Source of the DNA: an uncultured Clostridium sp.
Lineage (GTDB): Bacteria > Bacillota > Clostridia > TANB77 > CAG-508
Direction of reading: 5' to 3'
DNA: 35,448 nt
Assembly (NCBI GenBank): GCA_900555615.1
Contig: USMB01000013.1
Span: forward strand, 1 to 35,448
Positions 7,400-16,442 of this stretch are shown in pieces. The position numbers and the translations under genes are program-made. The stretch's first letter is position 1, and each line of letters opens with the position of its first letter. The notes beneath the pieces were generated by a model that worked only from the letters and a program-made list of their open reading frames with translations, did not search any database and was not told the origin of the DNA.

Positions 7400-8587
7400 C
7401 TAATTCATTTTTTCTTGTTTTGCTTTAGTTGGAACTTTTATTACTACTTCTGTTCCTTTTCCAACTTCACTTTTTATATCAATACTTCCACCATTTCTAT
7501 CAAGAAGGTCTTTTGCTATTGAAAGTCCTAAACCAGTTCCGCCCATTTCTCTACTACGAGCCTTGTCCACTCTATAAAATCTTTCGAATATTCTATTCAA
7601 GTCTTCTTCTGGAATTCCTATACCATTATCAAAAACTTTTATATATGCATCATTATATACAAATCCTACATATATCTTGATTTCTCCACCATCTTTTGTG
7701 TATTTTATGCTATTTGTTAATATATTTAAAACAACTCTTTCTATATCATCTTTGTCTGCATAAACTGGTGGAACATCAGCTGTTACAAAGCTTTTTACTT
7801 CATGGCTCTTCTTTTTTATTTCAATTGCAAGCTTGTCCTGGCATTTTTTTACTAGTTCGCCTAAGTCAAATTGTTCAGGTCTTACCACATTTCTGTTACT
7901 ATCATTTCTAGAAAGTGTTAATAAATCTGTTACCAATTTTGCCATTCTTCTTGCTTCTGATGCAATAACATTTAAAAATTTGCTTTGAGTTTCTTTGTCA
8001 TATTCTTCTTCTAATAATGTGTCTGCATACCCCATAATAGATGTAATTGGTGTTTTTAATTCATGTGATACATCTGCAATAAATTCTTTTCTCATATTGT
8101 CTAGTTTTACATGTTCTGTTATATCTTGTATAACTGCTATAACGCCAACTGTTCTATCATTTTCTTTTTTGAATGGTGCAAAATATACATTTACAAATCT
8201 ATCTTCAATTTGAAATCTTTCTTCTGTTTTTGTCCAGTTTTCAAGATATATTATTTTCTCTAAATTTATATTTAAATGTAGTCTTCCAAATATATCTTCA
8301 AAATTAGTATGTTCTGGCAATACATTCATTAATTTTTGAGCAGCTGGATTTATTAATATTATTTTTCCTTCTCTATCAAATGCTATAATTCCATCTGTCA
8401 TATGTAAAAACACACTATTGTTTATGTCTAAATCATCATTTGTTACTCCAGACCCTTTTATTAATCTTGTTTTTGGAAACATTATTTTTTTGGTCAAGTG
8501 CTTTTTCATTAGTATTTCGCTAATTAACAATATTATAAAATCTACTACAATTATTATCATTGCTATTTGAGTTCCTGTTAATTGCAT
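7400..8587 (-). CDS. Membrane sensor histidine kinase (PhoR/WalK type)
   Basis: This 395-residue kinase has one N-terminal membrane helix (about 7-27), a PAS domain (about 55-160), a HisKA domain with His175 in FIADVSHELKTP, and a HATPase domain with N-box NILTNSIKYT, G1 DNGIGIPEE, F-box FERFYRVDKARS and G2 GGTGLGLSIAK. The layout resembles PhoR/WalK, but no extracellular sensing domain is visible. It starts 18 bases after the murG stop, so it is probably the last gene of the murE-mraY-ftsW-murG unit. No response regulator is next to it. A role in cell-wall stress sensing is suggested only by this position. Confidence 0.88.
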   Translation of the reverse strand: MQLTGTQIAMIIIVVDFIILLISEILMKKHLTKKIMFPKTRLIKGSGVTNDDLDINNSVFLHMTDGIIAFDREGKIILINPAAQKLMNVLPEHTNFEDIFGRLHLNINLEKIIYLENWTKTEERFQIEDRFVNVYFAPFKKENDRTVGVIAVIQDITEHVKLDNMRKEFIADVSHELKTPITSIMGYADTLLEEEYDKETQSKFLNVIASEARRMAKLVTDLLTLSRNDSNRNVVRPEQFDLGELVKKCQDKLAIEIKKKSHEVKSFVTADVPPVYADKDDIERVVLNILTNSIKYTKDGGEIKIYVGFVYNDAYIKVFDNGIGIPEEDLNRIFERFYRVDKARSREMGGTGLGLSIAKDLLDRNGGSIDIKSEVGKGTEVVIKVPTKAKQEKMN

Positions 8588-8605
8588 ATTATTACCTCTT
8601 TCTTT

Positions 8606-9727
8606 TTATTTAGCCTTAACTACTTTTTTTATTTCTTTATATATTTTGTCTTGTACATTTTTTACTGATTTAGAAATAGCTTTTTCTTCCATTTTATGCA
8701 TTAATTCTGGATTTTTTATTATTTTTTCTATTTCTTCATTTAAGTTTTCCTTTTTGAATTCATCATTTTTTATTATTTTTGCTGCTCCAACATTTTCTAA
8801 AACTTTTGCATTATATGTTTGATGGTCTTGGCTTACATTTGGAAGTGGAATTAATATTGATGGCTTTCCTAAATTTGATATTTCTGTTATTGTCATCGCT
8901 CCACTTCTTGCTACTATAATATTAGAAACATTCATTATTTCTTCCATATTATATATGTATGGCACTATTTTGGCATTATCTATTTTTTCAATATCTATGT
9001 TTTTTTGTGCTAATTCATTTTTTATTATCTCATATTGTTTTGGCCCTGTTGCCCACATTATTTGATAATCTTTATTCATTTTATTTTCTATAATTCCTAT
9101 TATTGCCTCATTAATCTTTTGAGCACCTTGGCTTCCGCCAAACACTAGAACAATAGGAAGATTAGAATCTAAATTAACTGTTTGTAATATTTTGTTCTTT
9201 TCTTCTGCCGAATATTCTCTTTTTTCTATTTTTACCGGTGTGCCTGTAAATACTATATTTTTAGCATTTGGTATTCTAGAACGTGCTTCTTCAAAAGATA
9301 TCAAAACAGTGTCTGCTTTTTTGGATAAAACCTTTACTGCTTTTCCTGGAAACGCATTGCTTTCATGCAATACTACTGGAACTTTCATTTTCTTTGCAGC
9401 CCAAACTACTGGTCCACAAATATATCCTCCAGCTCCAACTACAACATCTGGCTTAAATTCTTTTATTATTTTTTTTGCATCACCTGTTGCAGATATTGTT
9501 GAACATATCTTTTTTAAATTTTCTATTGATATTTTTTTACTTAATCCATATGCATTTATTTTTTTCAATCCATATCCAGCTCTTGGAACTAAATCATTTT
9601 CTAGTCCTCTTGGTGTTCCTATAAATATTATTTCTGAATCTGGTTCTTCTTCTTTTATTTTATTTGCTATTGCAAGACCTGGATTTATATGTCCTCCAGT
9701 TCCTGCTGCTGCTATAATAACTCTCAT
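8606..9727 (-). CDS. murG: UDP-GlcNAc:lipid I N-acetylglucosaminyltransferase
   Basis: This 373-residue enzyme is MurG, which adds GlcNAc to lipid I to make lipid II on the inner face of the membrane. The N-terminal GTGGHINPGLAIA (residues 9-21) is the classic phosphate-binding loop. Other matches are FIGTPRGLENDLVPRAGY, VVGAGGYICGPVVWAAKK, HESNAFPGKA, VFGGSQGAQKINE, and the sugar-nucleotide binding ARSGAMTITEI. It follows ftsW by 18 bases. Length and motifs are normal. Confidence 0.96.
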   Translation of the reverse strand: MRVIIAAAGTGGHINPGLAIANKIKEEEPDSEIIFIGTPRGLENDLVPRAGYGLKKINAYGLSKKISIENLKKICSTISATGDAKKIIKEFKPDVVVGAGGYICGPVVWAAKKMKVPVVLHESNAFPGKAVKVLSKKADTVLISFEEARSRIPNAKNIVFTGTPVKIEKREYSAEEKNKILQTVNLDSNLPIVLVFGGSQGAQKINEAIIGIIENKMNKDYQIMWATGPKQYEIIKNELAQKNIDIEKIDNAKIVPYIYNMEEIMNVSNIIVARSGAMTITEISNLGKPSILIPLPNVSQDHQTYNAKVLENVGAAKIIKNDEFKKENLNEEIEKIIKNPELMHKMEEKAISKSVKNVQDKIYKEIKKVVKAK

Positions 9728-9745
9728 CTTTGTGTTCCTTCCATT

Positions 9746-10915
9746 TTAATTGTTTTTATTTCCAGCCCTTGATATGCTAAGTAATATTCCAACTTCGCAC
9801 AGTAACAGAGCTAGCGCTGTACCACCATAACTAAAGAATGGTAACTGCATACCTGTAACTGGCATTGATGATGTAACTACTGCTACATTTATTATTACTT
9901 GCACTCCAACTAATGCTGTTATTCCAATAGCTACTAAGCTTCCAAACATATCTGGAGCTCTCATTGCAATTAAAACTCCTCTCCAAATAAAGAATGCAAA
10001 TAACACAAATACTAATAAACATCCTACAAATCCTAATTCTTCTGCTAATACAGAAAAAATAAAGTCATTGTATGGTTCTGATAAATATAAATATTTTTGT
10101 TTACTTTCTCCTAATCCCACTCCAAACAATCCACCTGAACCTATTGCATATAAACTTTGAATAATCTGCCATCCTTTTCCTGTCGCATCTTGCCAAGGAT
10201 CTGTGAATGTAATAAATCTAGTTACTATGTATTGGAACTTTTTCTGGAACCAACTGCTTGCATAATACAATACTGTTGCAATACCTCCAGCTGCTGATAA
10301 TGCGATTAAACCTGACAATATAAATTGCCAGAATTTACAGCCTGCCATTATCATCATAATACATACAACAATAGATATAACCATAGTTGTACTTACGTGT
10401 GGTTCTATTACAAGCAATGCTGCAATTGGAACCAAATATAATAAGTGTTTTACTATTCCTTTCCAAAAATTTCCTAGTTCTTCTCTATCTTTAACAAGTA
10501 TTCCTGCATAAAAAATAATCATTAGTATTTTTACTATTTCTGATGGTTGGAATGTAATTATTCCTAAGTCAATCCATCTTTTTGCACCATGGCTATCACT
10601 ACCAAAAGCAAATACTGCTATCAGTAATAGTATTGATATCCACCATGCATGTTTATAAAATCTTTGGTATATTCTATAATCAATTCTTGATACAAAATAC
10701 ATTAAGAATAATCCAATAACTGCAAAAATTAATTGTCTTATAAAGTAGTAATAGCTATTGTTATTATTCTTTGCTGCTGCAGTTGGCGCACTTGCAGACA
10801 AAACCATTATTAATCCTAATGCCAGCAACAATAGTACTGTTATTAGTAAAGTAAAATCTACTGAGTTATTTAAAAAGCTAGAAAATCCTTCCATTTTATT
10901 CTTTTTCTTTGCCAT
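9746..10915 (-). CDS. ftsW: FtsW/SpoVE-type peptidoglycan glycosyltransferase
   Basis: This 389-residue SEDS-family protein has about ten membrane helices and polymerises lipid II glycan strands together with a class B PBP. Family motifs include GAKRWIDLGIITFQPSE, KGWQIIQSLYAIGSGGLFGVGLG, YLSEPYNDFIFSVLAEELG and the C-terminal GMQLPFFSYGGTA. It sits between mraY and murG, where Firmicutes carry ftsW or the sporulation paralogue spoVE; these cannot be told apart from sequence alone. Its partner could be the class B PBP encoded at 19350-21275. The ATG at 10915 has an AAAGGAG site. Confidence 0.94.
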   Translation of the reverse strand: MAKKKNKMEGFSSFLNNSVDFTLLITVLLLLALGLIMVLSASAPTAAAKNNNNSYYYFIRQLIFAVIGLFLMYFVSRIDYRIYQRFYKHAWWISILLLIAVFAFGSDSHGAKRWIDLGIITFQPSEIVKILMIIFYAGILVKDREELGNFWKGIVKHLLYLVPIAALLVIEPHVSTTMVISIVVCIMMIMAGCKFWQFILSGLIALSAAGGIATVLYYASSWFQKKFQYIVTRFITFTDPWQDATGKGWQIIQSLYAIGSGGLFGVGLGESKQKYLYLSEPYNDFIFSVLAEELGFVGCLLVFVLFAFFIWRGVLIAMRAPDMFGSLVAIGITALVGVQVIINVAVVTSSMPVTGMQLPFFSYGGTALALLLCEVGILLSISRAGNKNN

Positions 10916-10932
10916 TTTTTTCTCCTTTACTT

Positions 10933-11910
10933 TTATACTATTTGTAGCCCTATCACACTTGCTACTAAAGTAATAACACTAAATAACATTACTACTTGAT
11001 TTTCTTTCCATCCTGATAATTCTAAATGATGATGGATTGGTGCCATCTTAAATACTCTTTTTCCTGTCTTTTTGAAATATGCTACTTGTATAATTACAGA
11101 AAGTGTTTCTATTACTGGAATAATTGCTATCACTAATAATATTAGTGGCATTTTTAAATATAACGCAATTCCTGAAATTACTCCTCCTAAAAATAGAGAA
11201 CCTGTATCTCCCATAAATACTTTGGCCGGATGAATGTTGAACATTAAAAAGCCTAAAACAGCTCCTATTACTACTGCACCAAAAACAACTATTTCTTTTA
11301 TTTCAAACATAGTTGCTATAATTGTTAGACAAGTTATAATAATTGTACAAACACTAGATGATAGTCCATCTATTCCATCTGTCAAATTTACTGCATTTGT
11401 AGTTCCAAGTATTACCACTATTGCAAATGGTATATAAAAATATATTGGTAAATTTACATATTGTTTTAATATTGGAACATACATTTCTGTTCCTAAATTT
11501 AATCCATTAATTAAATATAGTACATATATTACTGATATAATTAATAGTCCTAACATTTTTAAGCTTGGGCTTAATCCTTTGGTATTTTTTAAAACTAATT
11601 TTTTAAAGTCATCTATAAATCCTATTATTCCAAATCCTATTGTTAGCCCAAGAATTGGTAATAAGTTTTGGGCTAATTCTGGATTTCTCAACTTATAATA
11701 TATATATGCTCCAACTGTTACAATAATTATTCCAAGCATTATTATGATTCCACCCATTGTTGGAGTTCCTTGTTTTTTTAGATGAGATTCTGGTCCATCA
11801 CTTCTTTCTATTTGACCAACTTTTAATTTTCTTAATATTGGTACTATTATCAGTCCTAAAACTACTGTTATGGCAAATGATAATAATAATATGTTTATTT
11901 GAAATTCCAA
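10933..11910 (-). CDS. mraY: Phospho-N-acetylmuramoyl-pentapeptide transferase
   Basis: This membrane enzyme of about 325 residues joins UDP-MurNAc-pentapeptide to undecaprenyl phosphate to make lipid I. Motifs are KKQGTPTMGGIII, GFIDDFKK, NAVNLTDGIDGLSS (catalytic Asp), FNIHPAKVFMGDTGSLFLGG and APIHHHLE. There is no ATG near the N-terminus. The AAAGG site ends directly at an in-frame TTG at 11919, so the TTG three codons on (11910), 9 bases after the site, is the better start. Either way initiation is at TTG, which would lower expression relative to the ATG-started neighbours. It lies between murE and ftsW; murF and murD, which often flank mraY, are absent. Confidence 0.94.
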   Translation of the reverse strand: MEFQINILLLSFAITVVLGLIIVPILRKLKVGQIERSDGPESHLKKQGTPTMGGIIIMLGIIIVTVGAYIYYKLRNPELAQNLLPILGLTIGFGIIGFIDDFKKLVLKNTKGLSPSLKMLGLLIISVIYVLYLINGLNLGTEMYVPILKQYVNLPIYFYIPFAIVVILGTTNAVNLTDGIDGLSSSVCTIIITCLTIIATMFEIKEIVVFGAVVIGAVLGFLMFNIHPAKVFMGDTGSLFLGGVISGIALYLKMPLILLVIAIIPVIETLSVIIQVAYFKKTGKRVFKMAPIHHHLELSGWKENQVVMLFSVITLVASVIGLQIV

Positions 11911-11932
11911 TTTTATCAACCTTTCTTATATT

Positions 11933-13396
11933 TTATCCTATGATTTCTTTTACAATTACTCTTTCATCAAATGGATATTTCTTTCCATTTATTTCTTGAT
12001 ATGGCTCATGTCCTTTTCCAGCTAATACAATAATATCAAGCTTATTTGCCATATTTATAGCTTCTTTTATTGCTTCTTTTCTATCAATAACTACTTTGTA
12101 ATTTCCTTTTGTCTTTTTTATTCCTTCTTCTATTTCTTTTACAATCTCTTCTGGATCCTCTGTACGTGGATTGTCTGACGTGATAAATGTAAAGTCTGCA
12201 ATTCTTCCAGAAATTTCTCCCATTATTGGTCTTTTTCCTTTGTCTCTATCTCCTCCACATCCAAATACAGAAATTACTCTTCCTCTTGTATAACTTTTTA
12301 CTGCTGATAATATATTTTGCAAACTTTCTGGAGAGTGTGCATAATCTATCATTATTGGTATTTCTTTTTTATTTGGTACCATTTCTGATCTTCCTGGTAC
12401 TTTTATTTCTGCCAATGCTTCTATTACTTTCTCTGATGGAACTCCAAGCTTTTTAGCAACGCATATTGCTGCAAGTGCATTATACACACTAAATCTTCCT
12501 GGTATATCAACTTTTACTCTTTCATTTCTATCAGAAACTTTTACTCTAAAGTCCACATATGAATTAGTTATTGTTATATCTTTTGCTAATACTTCACAAT
12601 AATTGTCAATTCCATATGTCATTATTTTACTATTTGGAAATAACTTTGGAACTTTAGATACTTGTAAATCATCCACATTAATTATTCCATTATCACACAT
12701 TTCAAATAATTTTAATTTTGATTCAAAATAATCTTTCATATCTGGATGTTCTTTTTCGCTAATATGATCTTCTGAAAAGTTTGTAAATAAAACTATATCA
12801 AAATTACATCCGTCTACTCTATGTAATTTTAAACTTTGTGATGAAACTTCCATTACAGCATATTCAACACCTTCATCTACCATTTGTGCAAATGTTTTTT
12901 GTAGTTCTATACTTTCTGGTGTTGTTCTACTACTTTCTGAAATCATTTTTCCATTAATATATGTAGCTATTGTTCCTATTAATCCAACTTTATGTCCTGC
13001 TTTTTCTAAAATTTCTTTTATCATAAATGTTGTTGTTGTTTTTCCCTTTGTTCCTGTTACTCCGATTAATTTGAATTTTCTTGATGGATTATCATAGAAA
13101 TTGCAACTACAAATTGCTAATGCTTCTCTTGTGTCTTTAGCCATTATTAATGTAACATCTTCTGGCAAATTAATCGCTTTTAAGTCACATCCTTCTTGTA
13201 CCATTATAACTTTTGCCCCTGCTTTTATAGCATCATTTATGTATTGATGTCCATCTACACTAAAACCTTTTATTGCTACAAACATATCTCCATCTTTTAT
13301 ATTTTTTGAATTACTATCTAAATGTTTTACATCTACATCTAGACTTCCTTTCGCTTTCAATCCTTCCAATCCTACTAATATTTTTTTTAATTCCAT
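11933..13396 (-). CDS. murE: UDP-MurNAc-tripeptide synthetase (DAP-adding)
   Basis: This 487-residue ligase adds the third residue to the peptidoglycan stem peptide in the cytoplasm. The ATP loop GVTGTKGKTTT is at 112-122, the TTPESIELQ and EVSSQSLKLHRVDG substrate regions follow, and the carbamylated-Lys position is Lys228 in YFESKLKLF. The DNPR motif at 408-411 is the signature of enzymes that use meso-diaminopimelate rather than lysine, so the wall is predicted to be DAP type. It is the first gene of the murE-mraY-ftsW-murG-kinase unit and has an AAAGGAG site. Confidence 0.95.
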   Translation of the reverse strand: MELKKILVGLEGLKAKGSLDVDVKHLDSNSKNIKDGDMFVAIKGFSVDGHQYINDAIKAGAKVIMVQEGCDLKAINLPEDVTLIMAKDTREALAICSCNFYDNPSRKFKLIGVTGTKGKTTTTFMIKEILEKAGHKVGLIGTIATYINGKMISESSRTTPESIELQKTFAQMVDEGVEYAVMEVSSQSLKLHRVDGCNFDIVLFTNFSEDHISEKEHPDMKDYFESKLKLFEMCDNGIINVDDLQVSKVPKLFPNSKIMTYGIDNYCEVLAKDITITNSYVDFRVKVSDRNERVKVDIPGRFSVYNALAAICVAKKLGVPSEKVIEALAEIKVPGRSEMVPNKKEIPIMIDYAHSPESLQNILSAVKSYTRGRVISVFGCGGDRDKGKRPIMGEISGRIADFTFITSDNPRTEDPEEIVKEIEEGIKKTKGNYKVVIDRKEAIKEAINMANKLDIIVLAGKGHEPYQEINGKKYPFDERVIVKEIIG

Positions 13397-13410
13397 AATT
13401 GTCTCCTTTT

Positions 13411-13446
13411 GCCTATTTTATAGGCTTTATATAAAGAAAATGTCAA
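13411..13446 (-). promoter_or_regulatory. Promoter of the murE operon with overlapping palindrome
   Basis: On the minus strand there is a perfect TTGACA (13441-13446), an 18-base spacer and TATAAA (13417-13422). A palindrome GCCTAT-TTT-ATAGGC (13411-13425) covers the -10 element and could be an operator or an early-transcript hairpin. An additional TATAAT occurs further upstream without a good -35. Confidence 0.65.
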
Positions 13447-13510
13447 TTGCCATTTTTCCCATTATCGCATACATTATATAACTATTTTTTTGATTTGTAT
13501 AGTAAATTCC

Positions 13511-13545
13511 AAAAAAATCACTTAATAAATTTTATTAAGTGATTT
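13511..13545 (-). terminator. Terminator after dps
   Basis: Perfect 15-bp arms (13515-13529 with 13531-13545, AAATCACTTAATAAA) are followed by seven T on the minus strand, just past the dps stop codon. T-rich sequence on the other side would also allow function on the plus strand. Confidence 0.85.
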
Positions 13546-13557
13546 CTTTTTTTATGA

Positions 13558-13995
13558 TTATTTAATTGTCTCATTTAACATCCATATTCTTTTAGAATAA
13601 TCTTCTATATAATTATCCATTAGTGTAGATGTTAAATAGTCATTACTTTTCTCTGCTTCTTGTTTTATAAGTTCTACATCTTTGTTTAAAATTTCTAAAT
13701 CTTTGCTAATATTTTTTATTATTTCTAAACTTTTTATTTTCTCATTTTTTGCTTCAGTAATTTGTGTATGTTTTACAAAATCCTCCATACTTCCAAATGG
13801 TTGAGCTCCATGCATTATAATATTTTCTGCCACTTCATCTAATTGTTTTCTTACTTCTTCATAATATTCTTCTAATTTTTCATGTGTTAAGAAAAATCCT
13901 TTTCCTGTTACATTCCAATGATAATTTTGCAATTTTACTGCAAAAATTTCCAAGTCACATAATAATTGATTTAAATTTTTAATTTTTTCTTCCAT
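13558..13995 (-). CDS. dps: Dps-family ferritin-like protein
   Basis: This 145-residue protein is a Dps: a dodecameric mini-ferritin that oxidises iron with hydrogen peroxide and stores it, protecting the cell from oxidative damage. The intersubunit ferroxidase ligands are all present in the right spacing: His26 (NYHWNV), His38, Glu42, Asp53 and Glu57. The VTGKGFFLTHEKLEEYYEEV segment is typical. It is transcribed alone, with a candidate promoter (TTGGAT, 18 bases, CATAAT on the minus strand at 14019-14048) and its own terminator. No convincing PerR box was seen. Confidence 0.92.
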   Translation of the reverse strand: MEEKIKNLNQLLCDLEIFAVKLQNYHWNVTGKGFFLTHEKLEEYYEEVRKQLDEVAENIIMHGAQPFGSMEDFVKHTQITEAKNEKIKSLEIIKNISKDLEILNKDVELIKQEAEKSNDYLTSTLMDNYIEDYSKRIWMLNETIK

Positions 13996-14018
13996 CTTGT
14001 TTCCTCTCTTTCAAATAC

Positions 14019-14048
14019 ATTATGTACAAATTAAATTATTTTATCCAA
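14019..14048 (-). promoter_or_regulatory. Candidate dps promoter
   Basis: On the minus strand: TTGGAT, an 18-base spacer and CATAAT inside TACATAATGTA. It is a weaker match than the divergent plus-strand promoter beside it. Confidence 0.45.
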
Positions 14049-14074
14049 GATTTTTTATATTATGTCCGAAAATG

Positions 14075-14103
14075 TTGAACTTTTACATTTTTTGTGGTAT
14101 AAT
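14075..14103 (+). promoter_or_regulatory. Sigma-A type promoter for the 133-residue orphan gene
   Basis: TTGAAC, a 17-base spacer and a perfect TATAAT, followed 43 bases later by an AGGAGG ribosome site. Confidence 0.75.
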
Positions 14104-14160
14104 CTGATAGAATTTTGTTGATTTTACTCTTAAATAAAAATTTTTTTAGGAGGCTTTAAA

Positions 14161-14562
14161 ATGATTTGGTACACAATCCTTTACTTAATCATCGTTTTTG
14201 CCTATGCTATTCCCACAGTAATATGTTATTTTATAACTCGGAGAACATTTAAAGCATTCAATCTAATTTATCCTTATTTAGAGGATGAATCCCTTCGGAA
14301 CGAAGAGTTTGCTTGTTTTAAAGACCAAGATAAACTTGACTATGCCTATGTCAAGAATTTGGTTATTTTAAGATTAGACTCTTCAGTTGCTGATGTTGCC
14401 AACTTCTTAGAAAAAAAGATTTCTGATAATCTCAAGTTATTAGAACTCGTTCCAATTTGGAACTATAGTATCAGAGAAAATTACGATGAGCTTTTGGACA
14501 TGCGTGACGAACTCGAACCATTTATTGAAAACAAACAGAGTTTCTTTGGTATAGTACTTTAA
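14161..14562 (+). CDS. Unrecognised small membrane-anchored protein
   Basis: This 133-residue protein is not recognised. It has one N-terminal membrane helix (about 4-26), then TRR, which suggests the C-terminus is cytoplasmic, and a soluble acidic, helix-rich tail of about 105 residues (LEDESLRNEEFACFKDQDK, RLDSSVADVANFLEKKI, ENYDELLDMRDELEPFIE). It is a complete single-gene unit: strong promoter, TTTAGGAGG site, ATG at 14161 and a strong terminator right after the stop. It points against the surrounding minus-strand genes. Its codon use includes more C/G-ending codons (CTC, GCC, CGG, GTC) than its neighbours. It could be a recent arrival or a lineage-specific gene. Confidence 0.75.
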   Translation: MIWYTILYLIIVFAYAIPTVICYFITRRTFKAFNLIYPYLEDESLRNEEFACFKDQDKLDYAYVKNLVILRLDSSVADVANFLEKKISDNLKLLELVPIWNYSIRENYDELLDMRDELEPFIENKQSFFGIVL

Positions 14563-14571
14563 AACTCAAAT

Positions 14572-14605
14572 AAGGTATAATCTAACCGATTATACCTTGT
14601 TTTTT
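14572..14605 (+). terminator. Terminator after the orphan gene
   Basis: Perfect 11-bp arms (AAGGTATAATC, 14572-14582 with 14588-14598) are followed by GTTTTTT on the plus strand. It abuts the fmt stop codon, so it may also help end fmt transcription, although the minus-strand T run is poor. Confidence 0.85.
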
Positions 14606-15542
14606 ATTTTAAAACTGTTCCTTCTTTTATTTCATTTCCTCTTAAAAAGTCTTGAATACACATTTTTTTGGCATTCTCACCTTGAATCTCCAAAACCTGA
14701 ATTATTCCATCTTTTGCTTTAATAAAAAGCCCTTCTTTACTATCAGATTTTATCACAGTACCATTTTCAGCATTAGTATTTTCAAGAGGTAATGTATTTA
14801 CTTTCCAAAACTTTATTTTTTTACCATTTAAATAAGAATATGTTCCCATTATTGGATTTAATCCTCTAACAAGATTTTTTATTTCTTGAGCACTTTGGGA
14901 ATTCCAATTTATTTTAGACATTTCTTTGTTTAACATTGGTGCCATAGAAAAATCTTCACCTTGTGGAATTCTTGTAGCTGTGCCATCTTCTATTTGCTTT
15001 AATGTTTTTACTAATAATTTTGCTCCAACTTCAGATAATTTATCCCACAATTCTCCTGTAGTCTCGTCTTCTCCAATACTTACTTCTTCTTTTAGGATCA
15101 TATCACCTGTGTCCATTCCAATATCCATATACATTGTTGTAACACCTGTCACCTTTTCTCCATTAATAACTGCCCATTGAATTGGTGCAGCTCCTCTATA
15201 TTTAGGAAGTAGTGAACCATGTACATTAATACAGCCCAATTTTGGAATATCTAAAATTTCTTTTGGCAAAATTTTTCCATATGCAACTACACAAATTACA
15301 TCTGGTTGTAATTTTTTTATTTCTTCTATAAACTCAATATTTTTTCTTACCTTTTCTGGTTGATATATTTTTAAATTTTTAGAAACTGCAAATTCTTTTA
15401 CAGGAGAGGAAACCATCTTCATTCCTCTTCCCTTTGGTCTATCTGGATTTGTTACTACTGCTAAAATTTCGTGCCCAGAATTATAAATAGCTTCTAATGA
15501 TTTTTCTGCAAAATCTGGTGTACCCATAAATACTATTTTCAT
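14604..15542 (-). CDS. fmt: Methionyl-tRNA formyltransferase
   Basis: This 312-residue enzyme formylates the initiator Met-tRNA using 10-formyl-tetrahydrofolate. The N-terminal FMGTPDFAEKSLEAI, the catalytic segment NVHGSLLPKYRGAAPIQWAVINGE, MDTGDMIL and the C-terminal tRNA-binding domain (GTYSYLNGKKIKFWK) are all present at normal length. The start overlaps the rsmA stop by 4 bases (ATGA), showing translational coupling. In many Firmicutes fmt is linked to def and rsmB instead, so the rsmA-fmt pair is a less common arrangement. Confidence 0.96.
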   Translation of the reverse strand: MKIVFMGTPDFAEKSLEAIYNSGHEILAVVTNPDRPKGRGMKMVSSPVKEFAVSKNLKIYQPEKVRKNIEFIEEIKKLQPDVICVVAYGKILPKEILDIPKLGCINVHGSLLPKYRGAAPIQWAVINGEKVTGVTTMYMDIGMDTGDMILKEEVSIGEDETTGELWDKLSEVGAKLLVKTLKQIEDGTATRIPQGEDFSMAPMLNKEMSKINWNSQSAQEIKNLVRGLNPIMGTYSYLNGKKIKFWKVNTLPLENTNAENGTVIKSDSKEGLFIKAKDGIIQVLEIQGENAKKMCIQDFLRGNEIKEGTVLK

Positions 15543-16414
15543 TTTTGTTCTTCCTTTCCTATAATCATTTTTGTTATATTTGCAAAATCTTGTAAAGATA
15601 GTTCTTCTGCTCTAACATTTTCATTCAAATTTAAAGTTTTTAATATTTGAGTGCCCTCTTCTTTACTGACAAACACTTTTGTATTTGTTAATGCATTTAA
15701 AAGTGTTTTTCTTCTTTGCATAAATGCACTTTTTATAACCATAAACATAACTTTTGAATTTTCAATTTTTACAGCTGGTGCTTTTCTTAATTTCATTTTG
15801 ATTACTTCTGAAGTTACTTCTGGTTCTGGAATGAATGAACTATTTGGCACTTCCACTATTTTTTCAGATTCACAGTAATAGTACACTGTATGTGTAATTG
15901 CCCCTGTGTTTTTTCCACCAGGAATTTCTATTAATCTATCTGCAACTTCTTTTTGAATCATGACTGTAATGCTTTCTATATCAAGCTTTTCTTCCAATAA
16001 TTTCATGATAATTGGAGTTGTAATATAATATGGTAAATTTGCAACTATCTTAACATTTTTTATAATTCCAGCTTTTTTGTTTTCTGATATTACTTCATTT
16101 AAATCAACTTTTAATACATCTGCATTTATGATTTCAAAATTGTTATATATTGAAAATCTATCATTCAAAATTTTTATCATTTTTGTGTCTAATTCAACAC
16201 AAAGTACTTTTCCAGCTCTTTCTAAAAGATATTTTGTCAAAGTTCCTAATCCTGGTCCAATTTCAATTACCATATCTTCTTTTTTTATATCACTACTATT
16301 TACTATATTTTCAACGACTTCACTATTAATTAAAAAATTTTGTCCTAAACTTTTATTAGCTCTTATATTATATTTTTTCATAATGAATCTTGTTTCATCT
16401 AATATATTCTCCAT
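15539..16414 (-). CDS. rsmA: 16S rRNA dimethyladenosine transferase
   Basis: This 291-residue enzyme (KsgA) dimethylates two adjacent adenines near the 3' end of 16S rRNA late in 30S assembly. It has NKSLGQNFLIN at the start, the SAM-binding EIGPGLGTLT, the catalytic NLPYYITTPI, and VMIQKEVADRL. The C-terminal domain is complete. It has its own promoter and is coupled to fmt by a 4-base overlap. Confidence 0.96.
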   Translation of the reverse strand: MENILDETRFIMKKYNIRANKSLGQNFLINSEVVENIVNSSDIKKEDMVIEIGPGLGTLTKYLLERAGKVLCVELDTKMIKILNDRFSIYNNFEIINADVLKVDLNEVISENKKAGIIKNVKIVANLPYYITTPIIMKLLEEKLDIESITVMIQKEVADRLIEIPGGKNTGAITHTVYYYCESEKIVEVPNSSFIPEPEVTSEVIKMKLRKAPAVKIENSKVMFMVIKSAFMQRRKTLLNALTNTKVFVSKEEGTQILKTLNLNENVRAEELSLQDFANITKMIIGKEEQK

Positions 16415-16442
16415 TTTGACACCCTTTCTTGTTCACACATCA

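Noticed and set aside
9192..9749. 185-codon plus-strand ORF opposite murG
   Set aside because: Antisense to a certain murG; no ribosome site and no recognisable product.
13996..14075. PerR or Fur box upstream of dps
   Set aside because: A/T-rich sequence gives partial matches only; no palindrome close to the PerR consensus.
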